NCBI GenBank assembly: GCA_900767815.1 | Contig: CAAGAM010000195.1 | Location: 1 to 64,000 of the forward strand | Direction of reading: 5' to 3' | DNA from: Clostridia bacterium | GTDB lineage: Bacteria > Bacillota > Clostridia > Christensenellales > Borkfalkiaceae | Length of the DNA: 64,000 bases | Shown here: positions 43,735-51,944 of the stretch, one piece after another | Position numbering within the stretch: the stretch's first letter is position 1 | Layout of the letters: each line of letters begins with the position of its first letter | Notes under the pieces: model-generated | Told to the model about the DNA's origin: nothing | Database searches by the model: none | The model's input: only the letters and a program-made list of their open reading frames with translations | Program-made: the position numbers and the translations under genes

Positions 43735-44682
43735 ATGAAAAAGGCTGTATTATTGTCTGTAATTTGCATTATGGTTTGCTTTGCGCTTTGCGCCTGCGGA
43801 ACAAATGTAAAAGTCGAAGAACTTAATCTTAAAGGCGAATCCGTTTCATTAACGGAAGCAATCGATTTTCTTAATGAGAAAGAGGAAAATACGAAAGACG
43901 AGACGATACAAGATCAGTGGTATTCTTTATCCGGTGCTTTGTCTGTTTATTCGAGATCTGAGAATGATACTTTAACCGAAGAATCGGATATGAATTGCTC
44001 GATAACGGGTAAATTTTTTCAGACCGAAGATGAATATGACGTAAAATTAAAGTTCGACATAAAAGGAAGCGGAACGAATAAAAAAATTTACGACAGAACG
44101 AACAAGTATAATAAAAATCGCGATGACCAATATTCCGATGTTTCGATTGAATGCAGCATGATTTATGTTCACGGACGATTTTACATTAAGGTTGTTTCGC
44201 ACGAAGTCAATAAAGGCGAAGGAAAGGAAACGACCGAAACCGAATATATATCCACATCGCTGAAATCATTATTGAAAAAAATCAATATACCAAATTTAAA
44301 TTTAGACGATATAGACATTGATTCAACGGATATTGAAATGTTGATCGAACTTTTCAAGAATATAAAAAAGGTTTCGTATCAATTGGATGATCTGGATTGC
44401 CGTCTGGATACAAAATCAGGTTACGTCGCTTTAAGTTACGGAACTTTTAATGACAATACTTATTCAAGTATTACCACGAAAACAAAAACTCAGCTTTCTA
44501 CAAATTTTAAAAAGGGAAGCAAAGCAATAAACAAGGCGGAAATTTACACTTTCGCTTCAACCGAAAATTTATCTTTTACAACCCCTTCGCTTAGCAAAAT
44601 CGGTATATGTATGGCAATAAAGACATCTATGGGTGCCGTCATAAAAGAACCGAGCGACATTTACAAATATAGCAGTTTATAA
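43735..44682 (+). CDS. Predicted lipoprotein A of a tandem pair, unknown
   Basis: 315 residues; signal peptide and lipobox FALCAC. The mature part starts with charged ESVSLTEAIDFLNEKEEN, and is a polar beta-rich domain with many Tyr, Asp and Ser. It shares layout with the next gene (short TEAIDFL-like helix after the lipobox, central KFDIKGSGTN strand region), so the two are probably diverged paralogues. No known domain recognised. Own consensus-like promoter; Shine-Dalgarno GAGAGGG. Confidence 0.7.
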   Translation: MKKAVLLSVICIMVCFALCACGTNVKVEELNLKGESVSLTEAIDFLNEKEENTKDETIQDQWYSLSGALSVYSRSENDTLTEESDMNCSITGKFFQTEDEYDVKLKFDIKGSGTNKKIYDRTNKYNKNRDDQYSDVSIECSMIYVHGRFYIKVVSHEVNKGEGKETTETEYISTSLKSLLKKINIPNLNLDDIDIDSTDIEMLIELFKNIKKVSYQLDDLDCRLDTKSGYVALSYGTFNDNTYSSITTKTKTQLSTNFKKGSKAINKAEIYTFASTENLSFTTPSLSKIGICMAIKTSMGAVIKEPSDIYKYSSL

Positions 44683-44708
44683 CATTGATAAAAGGTGAGG
44701 GGAAATAT

Positions 44709-45521
44709 ATGAAAAAAGTTCTTTGTTTAATTTTATCCGTCGCTTTTACGGTTATGCTTACGTCATGTAAACCTACTTTAAGCAGCGTCGGCGGAGATTT
44801 GATAAAACCTGAAAATCGGGTTAGCGAAGAAAATGCGATAGCATTTTTTGAGGACAAAAATCCGATAAAAGAAATTTCAGTCAAATTTAAATACGAAAAA
44901 TCTTCAGACGAAGACTCTGAAATGAAAAAAGAAACCTCCTATGCAAAGTGGAGCGGAGAAGCATATTTTTCATCATTTGAATTTGATGATTTCAGAGTCG
45001 GAGACAATGAGTTCAGATGTAAATTTTCGGGTAAAAACAATTATAACAGAATTCTTCAGAGTGCAAGCGGTAAACAATTACGTTTTTACCGTAAAACGAC
45101 AGAAAAATATACAATTTGCATAACGGAGTCGGGTGCGAAAGAAAAGATTAACAGAATATGCAAGACCAAAGAAGAAAATCGGGAAACAACCGAAAAGAAA
45201 TCGAAAATCTCCTTATTGAGCGAAAATGAGATTCCCGGCGCATACTTGGTTTCGGTGGGTTTCATATATTTTAAAGGACGTTCCGTTGCAAGTATAATCG
45301 GTACTAAAAACGGCGAAGCAAATAAGTATGTGTCCGAACATACCATGTATATCAAAGGCTCAAAAATTGCTGCGGTTGAATCAGCCGACAATTGCAGACA
45401 GACAACAATTTATACTTTTAACGGCGCAAATTTAAAGTCTGTTGAATTTTTATTCGAAAACGCATATGGTTTTTCCAGAGCAACCGTAAATGTTACGGAT
45501 AAGGTGTCAATCGAAATTTAA
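44709..45521 (+). CDS. Predicted lipoprotein B of a tandem pair, unknown
   Basis: 270 residues; signal peptide with lipobox VMLTSC. It resembles the preceding lipoprotein: ENAIAFFEDKNPIKEISVKF after the anchor, then FDDFRVGDNEFRCKFSGKNNYN. ATG 44709 follows GGTGAGGGG; an in-frame TTG-side extension to 44685 only adds residues before the signal peptide. It lies 26 bases after lipoprotein A. Coding base use is more AT-rich than in neighbours, as for lipoprotein A, hinting at faster evolution or transfer. Confidence 0.7.
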   Translation: MKKVLCLILSVAFTVMLTSCKPTLSSVGGDLIKPENRVSEENAIAFFEDKNPIKEISVKFKYEKSSDEDSEMKKETSYAKWSGEAYFSSFEFDDFRVGDNEFRCKFSGKNNYNRILQSASGKQLRFYRKTTEKYTICITESGAKEKINRICKTKEENRETTEKKSKISLLSENEIPGAYLVSVGFIYFKGRSVASIIGTKNGEANKYVSEHTMYIKGSKIAAVESADNCRQTTIYTFNGANLKSVEFLFENAYGFSRATVNVTDKVSIEI

Positions 45522-45591
45522 AGCATATAATTACATCGGAATTATCCGAAATAATAATATAAAAATATAAACAAACAACAGGAGTAATAAT

Positions 45592-46839
45592 ATGACCAGA
45601 TACGAAAGTGCAAAAGCTGAGTATGCAAAGTACGGCGTCGATACCGATGCCGCAATCAAAAAACTTAAAACCGTTCCGCTTGCGGTTCATTGCTGGCAGG
45701 GCGACGACGTTACGGGTTTCGATCATGACGGTCCTTTGACCGGCGGAATTCAGACAACGGGTAACTATCCCGGGAAGGCAAGAACGCCCGAACAGCTTAT
45801 GGCAGATATGGACAAGGCTATGTCGCTTTGCCCCGGAACGAAGAAATTAAATCTTCACGCTTGCTATGCGATTTTCGAGAAAGGCGAATTTGTCGACAGA
45901 GACAAAATCGAACCCAAGCATTTCAAGAAGTGGGTTGAATTTGCTAAAGAAAGACATATGGGTATCGATTTCAACCCCACGTTTTTCTCTCATCCCATGG
46001 TTAAAAACGGGCTTACGCTTACAAGCCCCGACGAAAACGTAAGAAAATTCTGGGTTAACCACGGAAAGGCTTGTATCCGTATTGCGGAGTATTTTGCAAA
46101 AGAAACGGGTATTCCCTGCGTTATGAACATTTGGATCGGCGACGGTTTCAAGGACGTTCCCGCGGATCGTATGGGGCCGAGAATGCGTTATAAACAGTCG
46201 ATCGAGGAAATTCTTTCCGAACCTTTCGACAAAAAGCTTGTTAAACCTTGCGTTGAGTCCAAAGTATTCGGTATCGGCGTAGAATCGTATACGGCGGGCA
46301 GTGCGGAGTTCACTCTGAGCTTTGCCGCTATGCACGACGGAGTTCTTCCTCTTATGGATAACGGACACTATCATCCTACCGAACTTGTTTCGGATAAGAT
46401 TCCCGCACTTCTGACGTTCTTCCCCGAAATCGCTCTTCACATCACGAGAGGCGTAAGATGGGATTCCGACCACGTTCTTCTTTTCGACGACGAAACGAGA
46501 GAAATGGCAAAGGAAATCGTCAGATGCGACGCTCTTGACAGAGTATATATGGCTCTCGATTATTTCGACGCAAGCATCAACCGTGTTTCTGCATGGGCTG
46601 TAGGTATCAGAAGCTGGCAGAAAGCTCTTTTGATGGCTATGGTTACGCCCAACGCCATGCTTAAAGACCTTCAGGATAAAGCCGAGTTTACAAAACTTAT
46701 GGTAATGCAGGAGGAAATGAAAACTCTTCCGTTCGGCGATATCTGGGCTGAATACTGCAAAGAATGCGGCGTTGCGGCAGACACCTCGTGGTTCGATGAA
46801 ATCATGAAGTATGAAAAGGACGTTTTGTCTAAGAGATAA
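45592..46839 (+). CDS. rhaA: L-rhamnose isomerase
   Basis: Metal-dependent TIM-barrel isomerase that converts L-rhamnose to L-rhamnulose, 415 residues. Typical segments: AVHCWQGDDVTGFD, GGIQTTGNYPGKARTP, KLNLHACYAI, LHITRGVRWDSDHVLLFDD and the DYFDASINRVSAWAVG closing region; the metal-binding acidic and His residues in these are intact. Shine-Dalgarno ACAGGAG. No strong promoter of its own is visible, so it may be read from the lipoprotein promoter. Works with RhaB; no aldolase (rhaD) or regulator gene lies in this window. Confidence 0.96.
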   Translation: MTRYESAKAEYAKYGVDTDAAIKKLKTVPLAVHCWQGDDVTGFDHDGPLTGGIQTTGNYPGKARTPEQLMADMDKAMSLCPGTKKLNLHACYAIFEKGEFVDRDKIEPKHFKKWVEFAKERHMGIDFNPTFFSHPMVKNGLTLTSPDENVRKFWVNHGKACIRIAEYFAKETGIPCVMNIWIGDGFKDVPADRMGPRMRYKQSIEEILSEPFDKKLVKPCVESKVFGIGVESYTAGSAEFTLSFAAMHDGVLPLMDNGHYHPTELVSDKIPALLTFFPEIALHITRGVRWDSDHVLLFDDETREMAKEIVRCDALDRVYMALDYFDASINRVSAWAVGIRSWQKALLMAMVTPNAMLKDLQDKAEFTKLMVMQEEMKTLPFGDIWAEYCKECGVAADTSWFDEIMKYEKDVLSKR

Positions 46840-46858
46840 TAATTCAACAAAAACAAAT

Positions 46859-46891
46859 CCGCCCCGCCGCGTATAAATCGCCGCGGGGCGG
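46859..46891 (+). other. GC-rich hairpin after rhaA
   Basis: CCGCCCCGC / GCGGGGCGG, 9 bp, with an inner GCG-TATAAAT-CGC pairing possibility. It stands out in GC from its surroundings. No T run follows, so it is a weak terminator or a 3'-end stabiliser. Confidence 0.5.
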
Positions 46892-46914
46892 TAAACAATA
46901 AAGGAAGTGTAATT

Positions 46915-48099
46915 ATGATTAAAATAGACGTTATTTCGGGCTTTCTCGGTGCGGGGAAAACCACTTTAATCAAAAAGCTTTTTCAAAGCAGATTAAAAGA
47001 TGAAAAGGTCGTTCTGATCGAAAACGAATTCGGCGAAATCGGCGTCGACGGCTCGTTTTTAAAAGAAAGCGGCGTCGAAATCAAAGAAATAAATTCGGGT
47101 TGCATCTGCTGTTCCCTTGTCGGAGATTTTTCGAAATCCATGAAAGAAATAGTGGAAAAATTCAATCCCGACAGAATTATAATAGAACCTTCGGGCGTCG
47201 GTAAACTTTCCGATATTATAAAGGCTATCGAAAAAGTCGAAGAACCTCTTAAAATCAATATAGTCGCAACGGTCGTAGACGGCGGCAAATGCAAAATGTA
47301 TTTTAAGAACTTCGGCGAGTTTTACGACGATCAGATTAAGCAGGCGAATACGATAGTCGTTTCCAAAACGGACAAGCTTTCGGATGAAAAAGTTCTTGCG
47401 GCGGTAGAGCTTATCAAATCTCTGAACGAACACGCAACGATTGTAACCACACCCGTAACGGAACTCGACCCGAATAAGCTTCTCGGTCTTCTCGAGGGCG
47501 ACGTTTCGAACGTCGACGCGCTTTTAAAAAGTCTTGAAATCGAACATGACGATGACGACGAGGACGAGGAGTGCTGTTGTCACCATCACCACCACGATGA
47601 CGACGATGACGATGAAGAAGAGCATGAGCATCACCATCATCACGATGACGATGAAGAGGAACATGAACATTGCCATCACCACGATGATGACGAAGAGCAT
47701 GAACATCACTGTCATCACGACGATGATGACGACGATGAAGACGAACACGATCATTGTTGCCATCATCATGACGAACACGAGCATCACCACCACCATCATC
47801 ACGGACACGACGCCGACGAAGTGTTTACGAGCTGGGGTATAGAAACTCCCGTGGCGTTCACTCACGAAAAAATCGAAGAAATTTTGAAAACTCTTTGCGA
47901 CGAAAATTCCGGTCTCGGTGTAATTTTAAGATCCAAAGGCGTTGTCAGGGCTAAAGATAACGAAAAATGGTATTATTTCGACCTTGTCGCGGGAGAATAC
48001 GAAATAAGAACGGGCGCCCCCGATTATACGGGTAAAATATGCGTAATCGGCTCGAAAATCGATGAAGACAAAATTTCTCGTCTTTTCTCGGTCGAATAA
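46915..48099 (+). CDS. CobW/G3E GTPase metallochaperone with long His/Asp/Glu/Cys stretch
   Basis: 394 residues. The G domain has Walker A GFLGAGKTT (9-17), acidic IENEFGEIGVDG and the metal-binding CxCC motif in SGCICCSL (Cys63, 65, 66). Residues about 210-302 are almost only His, Asp, Glu and Cys, surely able to bind many metal ions. A CobW C-terminal-like domain follows (TSWGIETPVAFTHEKIEEIL, then RSKGVVRAKDNEKWYYFDL). Family members deliver zinc, cobalt or nickel. Zinc is likely from the YcgQ-like partner downstream (inference). Shine-Dalgarno AAAGGAAG. Confidence 0.9.
   Translation: MIKIDVISGFLGAGKTTLIKKLFQSRLKDEKVVLIENEFGEIGVDGSFLKESGVEIKEINSGCICCSLVGDFSKSMKEIVEKFNPDRIIIEPSGVGKLSDIIKAIEKVEEPLKINIVATVVDGGKCKMYFKNFGEFYDDQIKQANTIVVSKTDKLSDEKVLAAVELIKSLNEHATIVTTPVTELDPNKLLGLLEGDVSNVDALLKSLEIEHDDDDEDEECCCHHHHHDDDDDDEEEHEHHHHHDDDEEEHEHCHHHDDDEEHEHHCHHDDDDDDEDEHDHCCHHHDEHEHHHHHHHGHDADEVFTSWGIETPVAFTHEKIEEILKTLCDENSGLGVILRSKGVVRAKDNEKWYYFDLVAGEYEIRTGAPDYTGKICVIGSKIDEDKISRLFSVE
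47544..47820 (+). repeat. His/Asp codon low-complexity tract
   Basis: About 280 bases of irregular CAT/CAC and GAC/GAT/GAA codons inside the CobW-like gene. The imperfect repeats (His runs alternating with acidic runs at least five times) would be prone to slippage and length change. Confidence 0.8.
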
Positions 48100-48117
48100 C
48101 AGTCAAGGAGAATTGCT

Positions 48118-49050
48118 ATGGCAAGAACGTTTCCCGCTGTAATCGTTAAAGGAATACTTGAAAGCGGAAAAACGACTTTTATCGTAGATTCGCTTAAAAA
48201 CGGAGATTTCGGCGACGTTGGCAGAGTGTTGATTCTTTCGACGGAAGAGGGCGAAGTTGAATACGACCCCTCTGAACTCGCAAAAGTCAACGCGGTTTAT
48301 TATCAATTTGAAAATCCCGAAGATTTTACGGTTGAAAAAATCAACGAGCTTATCAAAGTAAACAAGCCGCACGCGCTTTTTGTCGAAGAAAACGCCATGT
48401 GGGATTGGAATACAGTATCTCTTCCGCCTTACGTCGTAACAGAACAGACTTTTGCAATTATCGACGCGCAGACGTTTAAAATTTATTTTAACAACATGCG
48501 CCAAAAATTTCAGGATATCGTAGGTTCTTCCGGCATCGTTATCATGAACAGATGCGAAGAATCGGCGGAAATGGCGGGTTATAAGAGAAGCCTTAAACTT
48601 ATCAATAAGGACGCGTATTTCATCACGCTCGATAAAGACGGAAAACCCGTAAGTTTCGTTGAAGAGCTTCCTTATAAAATCTCGGACGAAATGATTATTT
48701 CGGACAAAGATTTCGGAATTTTCTATATAGATACGTTTGATAATCGTTCAAGATATGAAGGGAAAATCGTCGAATTCGATTGCATGACGGTTACTTCCAA
48801 AAATTTGCCCGAAAACACGTTTGTCGCGGGAAGGCTTGCGATGACGTGTTGCGCAAACGATATTCAGCTTATAGGGCATTTGTGCGGATACAACACCCCG
48901 TTGAAGATAAAAAACAAAGGGTGGGTTCACTTGTGCGCACGCATTCATTATCTTTCCGAAAACGAAAACGACGAACCTCAGATAATTCTCGAACTTCTTA
49001 AAATAAAAGAAATACCCGAAATTGCCGAACCCGTAGTATCCTTACAGTAA
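48118..49050 (+). CDS. CobW-like GTPase fused to a YcgQ/TIGR03943-like domain
   Basis: 310 residues. The N-terminal part is a P-loop domain (GILESGKTTF, 12-21) with ALFVEENAMWDW as a Walker-B-like strand, but it lacks the CxCC motif. The C-terminal third (about 205-300) has TFVAGRLAMTCCANDIQLIG and then GWVHLCARI, resembling YcgQ/DUF1980-type proteins of Zur-linked metal systems, with Cys244-Cys245. A G3E-YcgQ combination in one chain is notable. Coupled with the CobW-like gene 18 bases upstream; Shine-Dalgarno AAGGAG. Role in zinc or related metal trafficking is inferred. Confidence 0.8.
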   Translation: MARTFPAVIVKGILESGKTTFIVDSLKNGDFGDVGRVLILSTEEGEVEYDPSELAKVNAVYYQFENPEDFTVEKINELIKVNKPHALFVEENAMWDWNTVSLPPYVVTEQTFAIIDAQTFKIYFNNMRQKFQDIVGSSGIVIMNRCEESAEMAGYKRSLKLINKDAYFITLDKDGKPVSFVEELPYKISDEMIISDKDFGIFYIDTFDNRSRYEGKIVEFDCMTVTSKNLPENTFVAGRLAMTCCANDIQLIGHLCGYNTPLKIKNKGWVHLCARIHYLSENENDEPQIILELLKIKEIPEIAEPVVSLQ

Positions 49051-49057
49051 AAATCAA

Positions 49058-49100
49058 ATAACGGCAAACGATCTTTAAAGAAAGTTTGCCGTTATTTTTA
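49058..49100. terminator. Terminator after the GTPase pair
   Basis: Perfect 12-bp stem ATAACGGCAAAC / GTTTGCCGTTAT followed by TTTTTAAT. Ends the plus-strand operon, and with few A residues on the left may also serve the convergent small gene. Confidence 0.85.
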
Positions 49101-49111
49101 ATATGTATTAT

Positions 49112-49327
49112 TTATTTGCAGCAGCCTCCGCCGAAGCCGAATTCAGGTCCGCCTTTTCCGCCTTTGCAGCAGCAAAGAAGAAGCATAAGAACGGGGAGCA
49201 GACATCCGCATCCGCAGATCTTATCGATTATTCCGTTAAGGCAACCGTTTTTGCATAAGCAAATTATGAGGATGATTATAAGCATCCAAAGGCAACAGTT
49301 ATCGCCGATTCCCGGGCAATTCAACAT
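49112..49327 (-). CDS. Small Cys/Gly-rich hydrophobic protein, unknown
   Basis: 71 residues with 14 cysteines. NCPGIGDNCCLWMLIIILIICLC begins a membrane segment, a short polar loop follows, then GCGCLLPVLMLLLCCC and a glycine-rich tail FGFGGGCCK. I recall similar Cys/Gly-rich small clostridial proteins of unknown role, some possibly spore-related (recall, not searched). ATG 49327 is chosen over an upstream frame extension because AGGAGG lies before it, although the 11- to 12-base gap is long. No promoter identified with confidence. Confidence 0.65.
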   Translation of the reverse strand: MLNCPGIGDNCCLWMLIIILIICLCKNGCLNGIIDKICGCGCLLPVLMLLLCCCKGGKGGPEFGFGGGCCK

Positions 49328-49415
49328 TTTATGTATTTCCTCCTGTAAGATTCGTAGCGTTTCCGCTATCATTATCAGTATATTTTTTACCGTTTAAAAA
49401 TGTTACTTTAAAAAG

Positions 49416-49444
49416 TTGATTTAATTTTCAAATTATACTATAAT
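49416..49444 (+). promoter_or_regulatory. Promoter of the ECF S component / coaX operon
   Basis: TTGATT (49416-49421), 17 bases, TATAAT (49439-49444). The roughly 85-nt leader contains the 12-bp palindrome TTCTTTAAAGAA at 49505-49516, which could be an operator; no known riboswitch was recognised. Confidence 0.65.
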
Positions 49445-49534
49445 TATATTTGCGTATACTTTTTCATAAGATGCGACAAAATTTTTATTATTTTCTAACG
49501 GGTATTCTTTAAAGAAACTCGATCGGAGGCAAAA

Positions 49535-50125
49535 ATGGAAGAAAAAAGGTTTTTCACGGCTAAAAACGTCACTATTTTAGGTGTACTCACTGCAATTATC
49601 GTTGTTTTACAGATTTTCGGAAGCTATTTCAGAATCGGAACGATAAGTTTGTCGTTTGTTCTTGTTCCAATCGTTATCGGCGGGATTCTGACGGGTGTTA
49701 TCGGAGGAACGATCCTCGGTTTTATTTTCGGCGTAATAACGCTCGTTATGGGTATTGTCGGCGCCGATCAGTTTACTTTTATTCTTTTTTCGGATCATCC
49801 TTTCTTAACGATATTAACGTGCGTTATAAAAGGCTCGGCAGCGGGTTTTATGTCCGGTTTTGTTTATAAACTTCTCAAAGATAAAAATTTAACGCTTTCG
49901 ACTTTTGCCGCTTCCGCCGTCGCACCGATAGTGAATACGGGATTATTTATAGTCGGCGCGTTTTGTATGGCAGATACTTTAAACTCGAATTTCGTTGCGG
50001 AAAATTCAAACGTCGTATATTTCATATTTATAGGCTGCGCGGGAATCAATTTTCTTATCGAGCTTGCGATAAACCTCGTTCTTGCGCCGTCGGTCTGTAA
50101 AATCATCAAGGCGGTAAAAAGATAA
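49535..50125 (+). CDS. ECF transporter S component, probable pantothenate (PanT-type)
   Basis: 196-residue membrane protein with about six segments and an N-terminal Ala-rich helix region (TILGVLTAIIVVLQIF) typical of ECF S components, which bind a vitamin and share a common energising module encoded elsewhere. Assignment to pantothenate rests on the next gene, coaX (pantothenate kinase), which overlaps its stop by one base; a different vitamin cannot be excluded. Shine-Dalgarno CGGAGG. Confidence 0.8.
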   Translation: MEEKRFFTAKNVTILGVLTAIIVVLQIFGSYFRIGTISLSFVLVPIVIGGILTGVIGGTILGFIFGVITLVMGIVGADQFTFILFSDHPFLTILTCVIKGSAAGFMSGFVYKLLKDKNLTLSTFAASAVAPIVNTGLFIVGAFCMADTLNSNFVAENSNVVYFIFIGCAGINFLIELAINLVLAPSVCKIIKAVKR

Positions 50126-50904
50126 TGATCTTCTGTATAGATATAGGCAATTCGAATATAAAATACGCTATTTTCGACGGAAAGGAAATTAAAGCTTCTT
50201 TCCGCGTTACGTCGCAGAGAAACGCCACGAGCGACGAATACGGAGTTATCGTCCGCGATCTTTTAAAATCGGCTGATATTCCGCGCGAAAAAATCGACGG
50301 TGTAATAATGTCGTCGGTCATCCCCTCTTTAAACTACACGATGGAGCATATGTGCCGCGATTACCTCGGGTTAACCCCGCTCATTGTCGGCCCCGGGATT
50401 AAAACGGGCTTGAATATCAAAGCGGATAACCCCAAAGAAGTCGGAGCGGATATTATTGTCGATTCGGTAAGCGCGATTCATCGCTACGGAAAAGGTACGC
50501 CGATTATTTGTATCGATTTCGGAACGGCTACGACGTTCGATATCATAAACGAGAAGAGCGAACTTGTCGGCGTGGTTATTTCGCCCGGAATAAAAGGTTC
50601 TCTCGATTCGCTTGTAAACAATACGGCGAGCCTTCCCAATATCGAACTCGAAACGCCCCCTTCGATCCTTGCAAAAAATACAATCAATTGCATGCAGGCT
50701 GGTATCGTGTACGGATTTGCGGGGCTTGTCGATAATATCGTTTCAAAAATAAAAGAAGAGCTTAGTCGTCCCGACGCGAAAGTTATCGCAACGGGCGGAA
50801 TGGGGCAAATAATTCAAAGGGAAGCAAAATTCATAGATAAATTCGATCAGACGCTGACGCTTAACGGTCTCAGGATTATTTATGAAATGAATGCGAAAAA
50901 ATAA
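50125..50904 (+). CDS. coaX: Type III pantothenate kinase
   Basis: First step of coenzyme A synthesis, 259 residues, ASKHA fold. The phosphate loop DIGNSNIKYAIFDG replaces the commoner DxGNT with DIGNS; GADIIVDSVSAIHRYG and CIDFGTATTFD carry the catalytic Asp; TGGMG near 222 closes the site. This type is insensitive to feedback by CoA in known cases. Linked to the upstream vitamin transporter and 2 bases before ispG. Confidence 0.95.
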   Translation: MIFCIDIGNSNIKYAIFDGKEIKASFRVTSQRNATSDEYGVIVRDLLKSADIPREKIDGVIMSSVIPSLNYTMEHMCRDYLGLTPLIVGPGIKTGLNIKADNPKEVGADIIVDSVSAIHRYGKGTPIICIDFGTATTFDIINEKSELVGVVISPGIKGSLDSLVNNTASLPNIELETPPSILAKNTINCMQAGIVYGFAGLVDNIVSKIKEELSRPDAKVIATGGMGQIIQREAKFIDKFDQTLTLNGLRIIYEMNAKK

Positions 50905-50906
50905 AA

Positions 50907-51944
50907 ATGAGCAGACAAGTTCGGATAGGAAAAATCAAAATCGGCGGAGGCAAGTCTGTTGCCATACAATCTATGGCTAACATAAAAACTTCAAAAATCG
51001 TCGATGTTATAAGGCAAATTGAAGATTTAACAATTTTAGGTTGCGATATAATCAGAGTGTCTGTGAAAGATGACGACGACGTGAGCGCGCTTAAAGAAAT
51101 AAAAAAACATATAACGATTCCGCTTGTTGCCGATATCCATTTCAACTATAAATACGCTCTCGGCGCGATCGATAACGGGGTTGATAAAATAAGGATAAAC
51201 CCGGGCAATATCGGAAGCGAAAAAAACGTTGAAGAAGTCGCAAAAGCATTGAAGGCGACGGGTATTGCCGTAAGAGTCGGCTCCAACTCCGGAAGCGTTG
51301 AAAAGGAACTGCTTGCAAAATACGGAAAAAACGAGGTCTCGCTTGCCGAAAGCGCGTTGAAAAACGTTGCCGTATTGGAAAGGTACGGGGTTGAAAATAT
51401 TGTCATTTCCGCTAAAGCAAGCAATGTTCCCTTAACCGTAAAAACTTATAAATATCTGCATGGCAAAACGGATTATCCGCTTCATGTCGGCGTAACGGAA
51501 GCGGGAACGTACAACTCGGGAATCGTTAAAAGCAGCATCGGAATAGGAAGTCTTTTATTGGACGGAATAGGCGATACGATAAGAGTTTCGCTTACCGCCG
51601 ATCCGAGAGAGGAGATTACCGCCGCGAAAAGAATTTTAAGAAGCGTCGGCTTAGACGAAAATTACGTCGAAGTAATCTCCTGTCCGACCTGCGGAAGAAC
51701 GGAATACGACAGTATTTCCCTTGCCGATAAAGTCGAAAATATGACTTCCGGCATAAAAAAACATCTGAAAATTGCGGTTATGGGGTGCGTTGTCAACGGC
51801 CCCGGGGAAGCCGCCGACTGCGATCTCGGAATTGCGGGAGGAAGCGGATTCTGCGCGTTTTTTAAAAACGGAGAGATTTATAAAAAGGTTCCGTTCGAAA
51901 ACGCGGAAAAAGAATTTTTAAAGGAAATCGAAAAACTTGTTTGA
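50907..51944 (+). CDS. ispG: 4-hydroxy-3-methylbut-2-en-1-yl diphosphate synthase
   Basis: [4Fe-4S] enzyme of the MEP isoprenoid pathway, 345 residues. TIM-barrel start RKIGGGKSVAIQSMANIKT-like region; cluster cysteines in ISCPTCGRTEYD and MGCVVNGPGEA are present. The N terminus lacks nothing obvious. In clostridia ispG commonly precedes polC, and here it precedes the PolC-like gene by an 8-base overlap. No dxr or rseP is seen upstream. Confidence 0.96.
   Translation: MSRQVRIGKIKIGGGKSVAIQSMANIKTSKIVDVIRQIEDLTILGCDIIRVSVKDDDDVSALKEIKKHITIPLVADIHFNYKYALGAIDNGVDKIRINPGNIGSEKNVEEVAKALKATGIAVRVGSNSGSVEKELLAKYGKNEVSLAESALKNVAVLERYGVENIVISAKASNVPLTVKTYKYLHGKTDYPLHVGVTEAGTYNSGIVKSSIGIGSLLLDGIGDTIRVSLTADPREEITAAKRILRSVGLDENYVEVISCPTCGRTEYDSISLADKVENMTSGIKKHLKIAVMGCVVNGPGEAADCDLGIAGGSGFCAFFKNGEIYKKVPFENAEKEFLKEIEKLV

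Noticed and set aside
47524..47865. Open frames on both strands (Met/Val/Ile-rich and Thr/Met-rich) in the His/Asp tract
   Set aside because: They arise from CAT/GAC codon repeats of the CobW-like gene read in other frames; they have no ribosome binding site and implausible composition.
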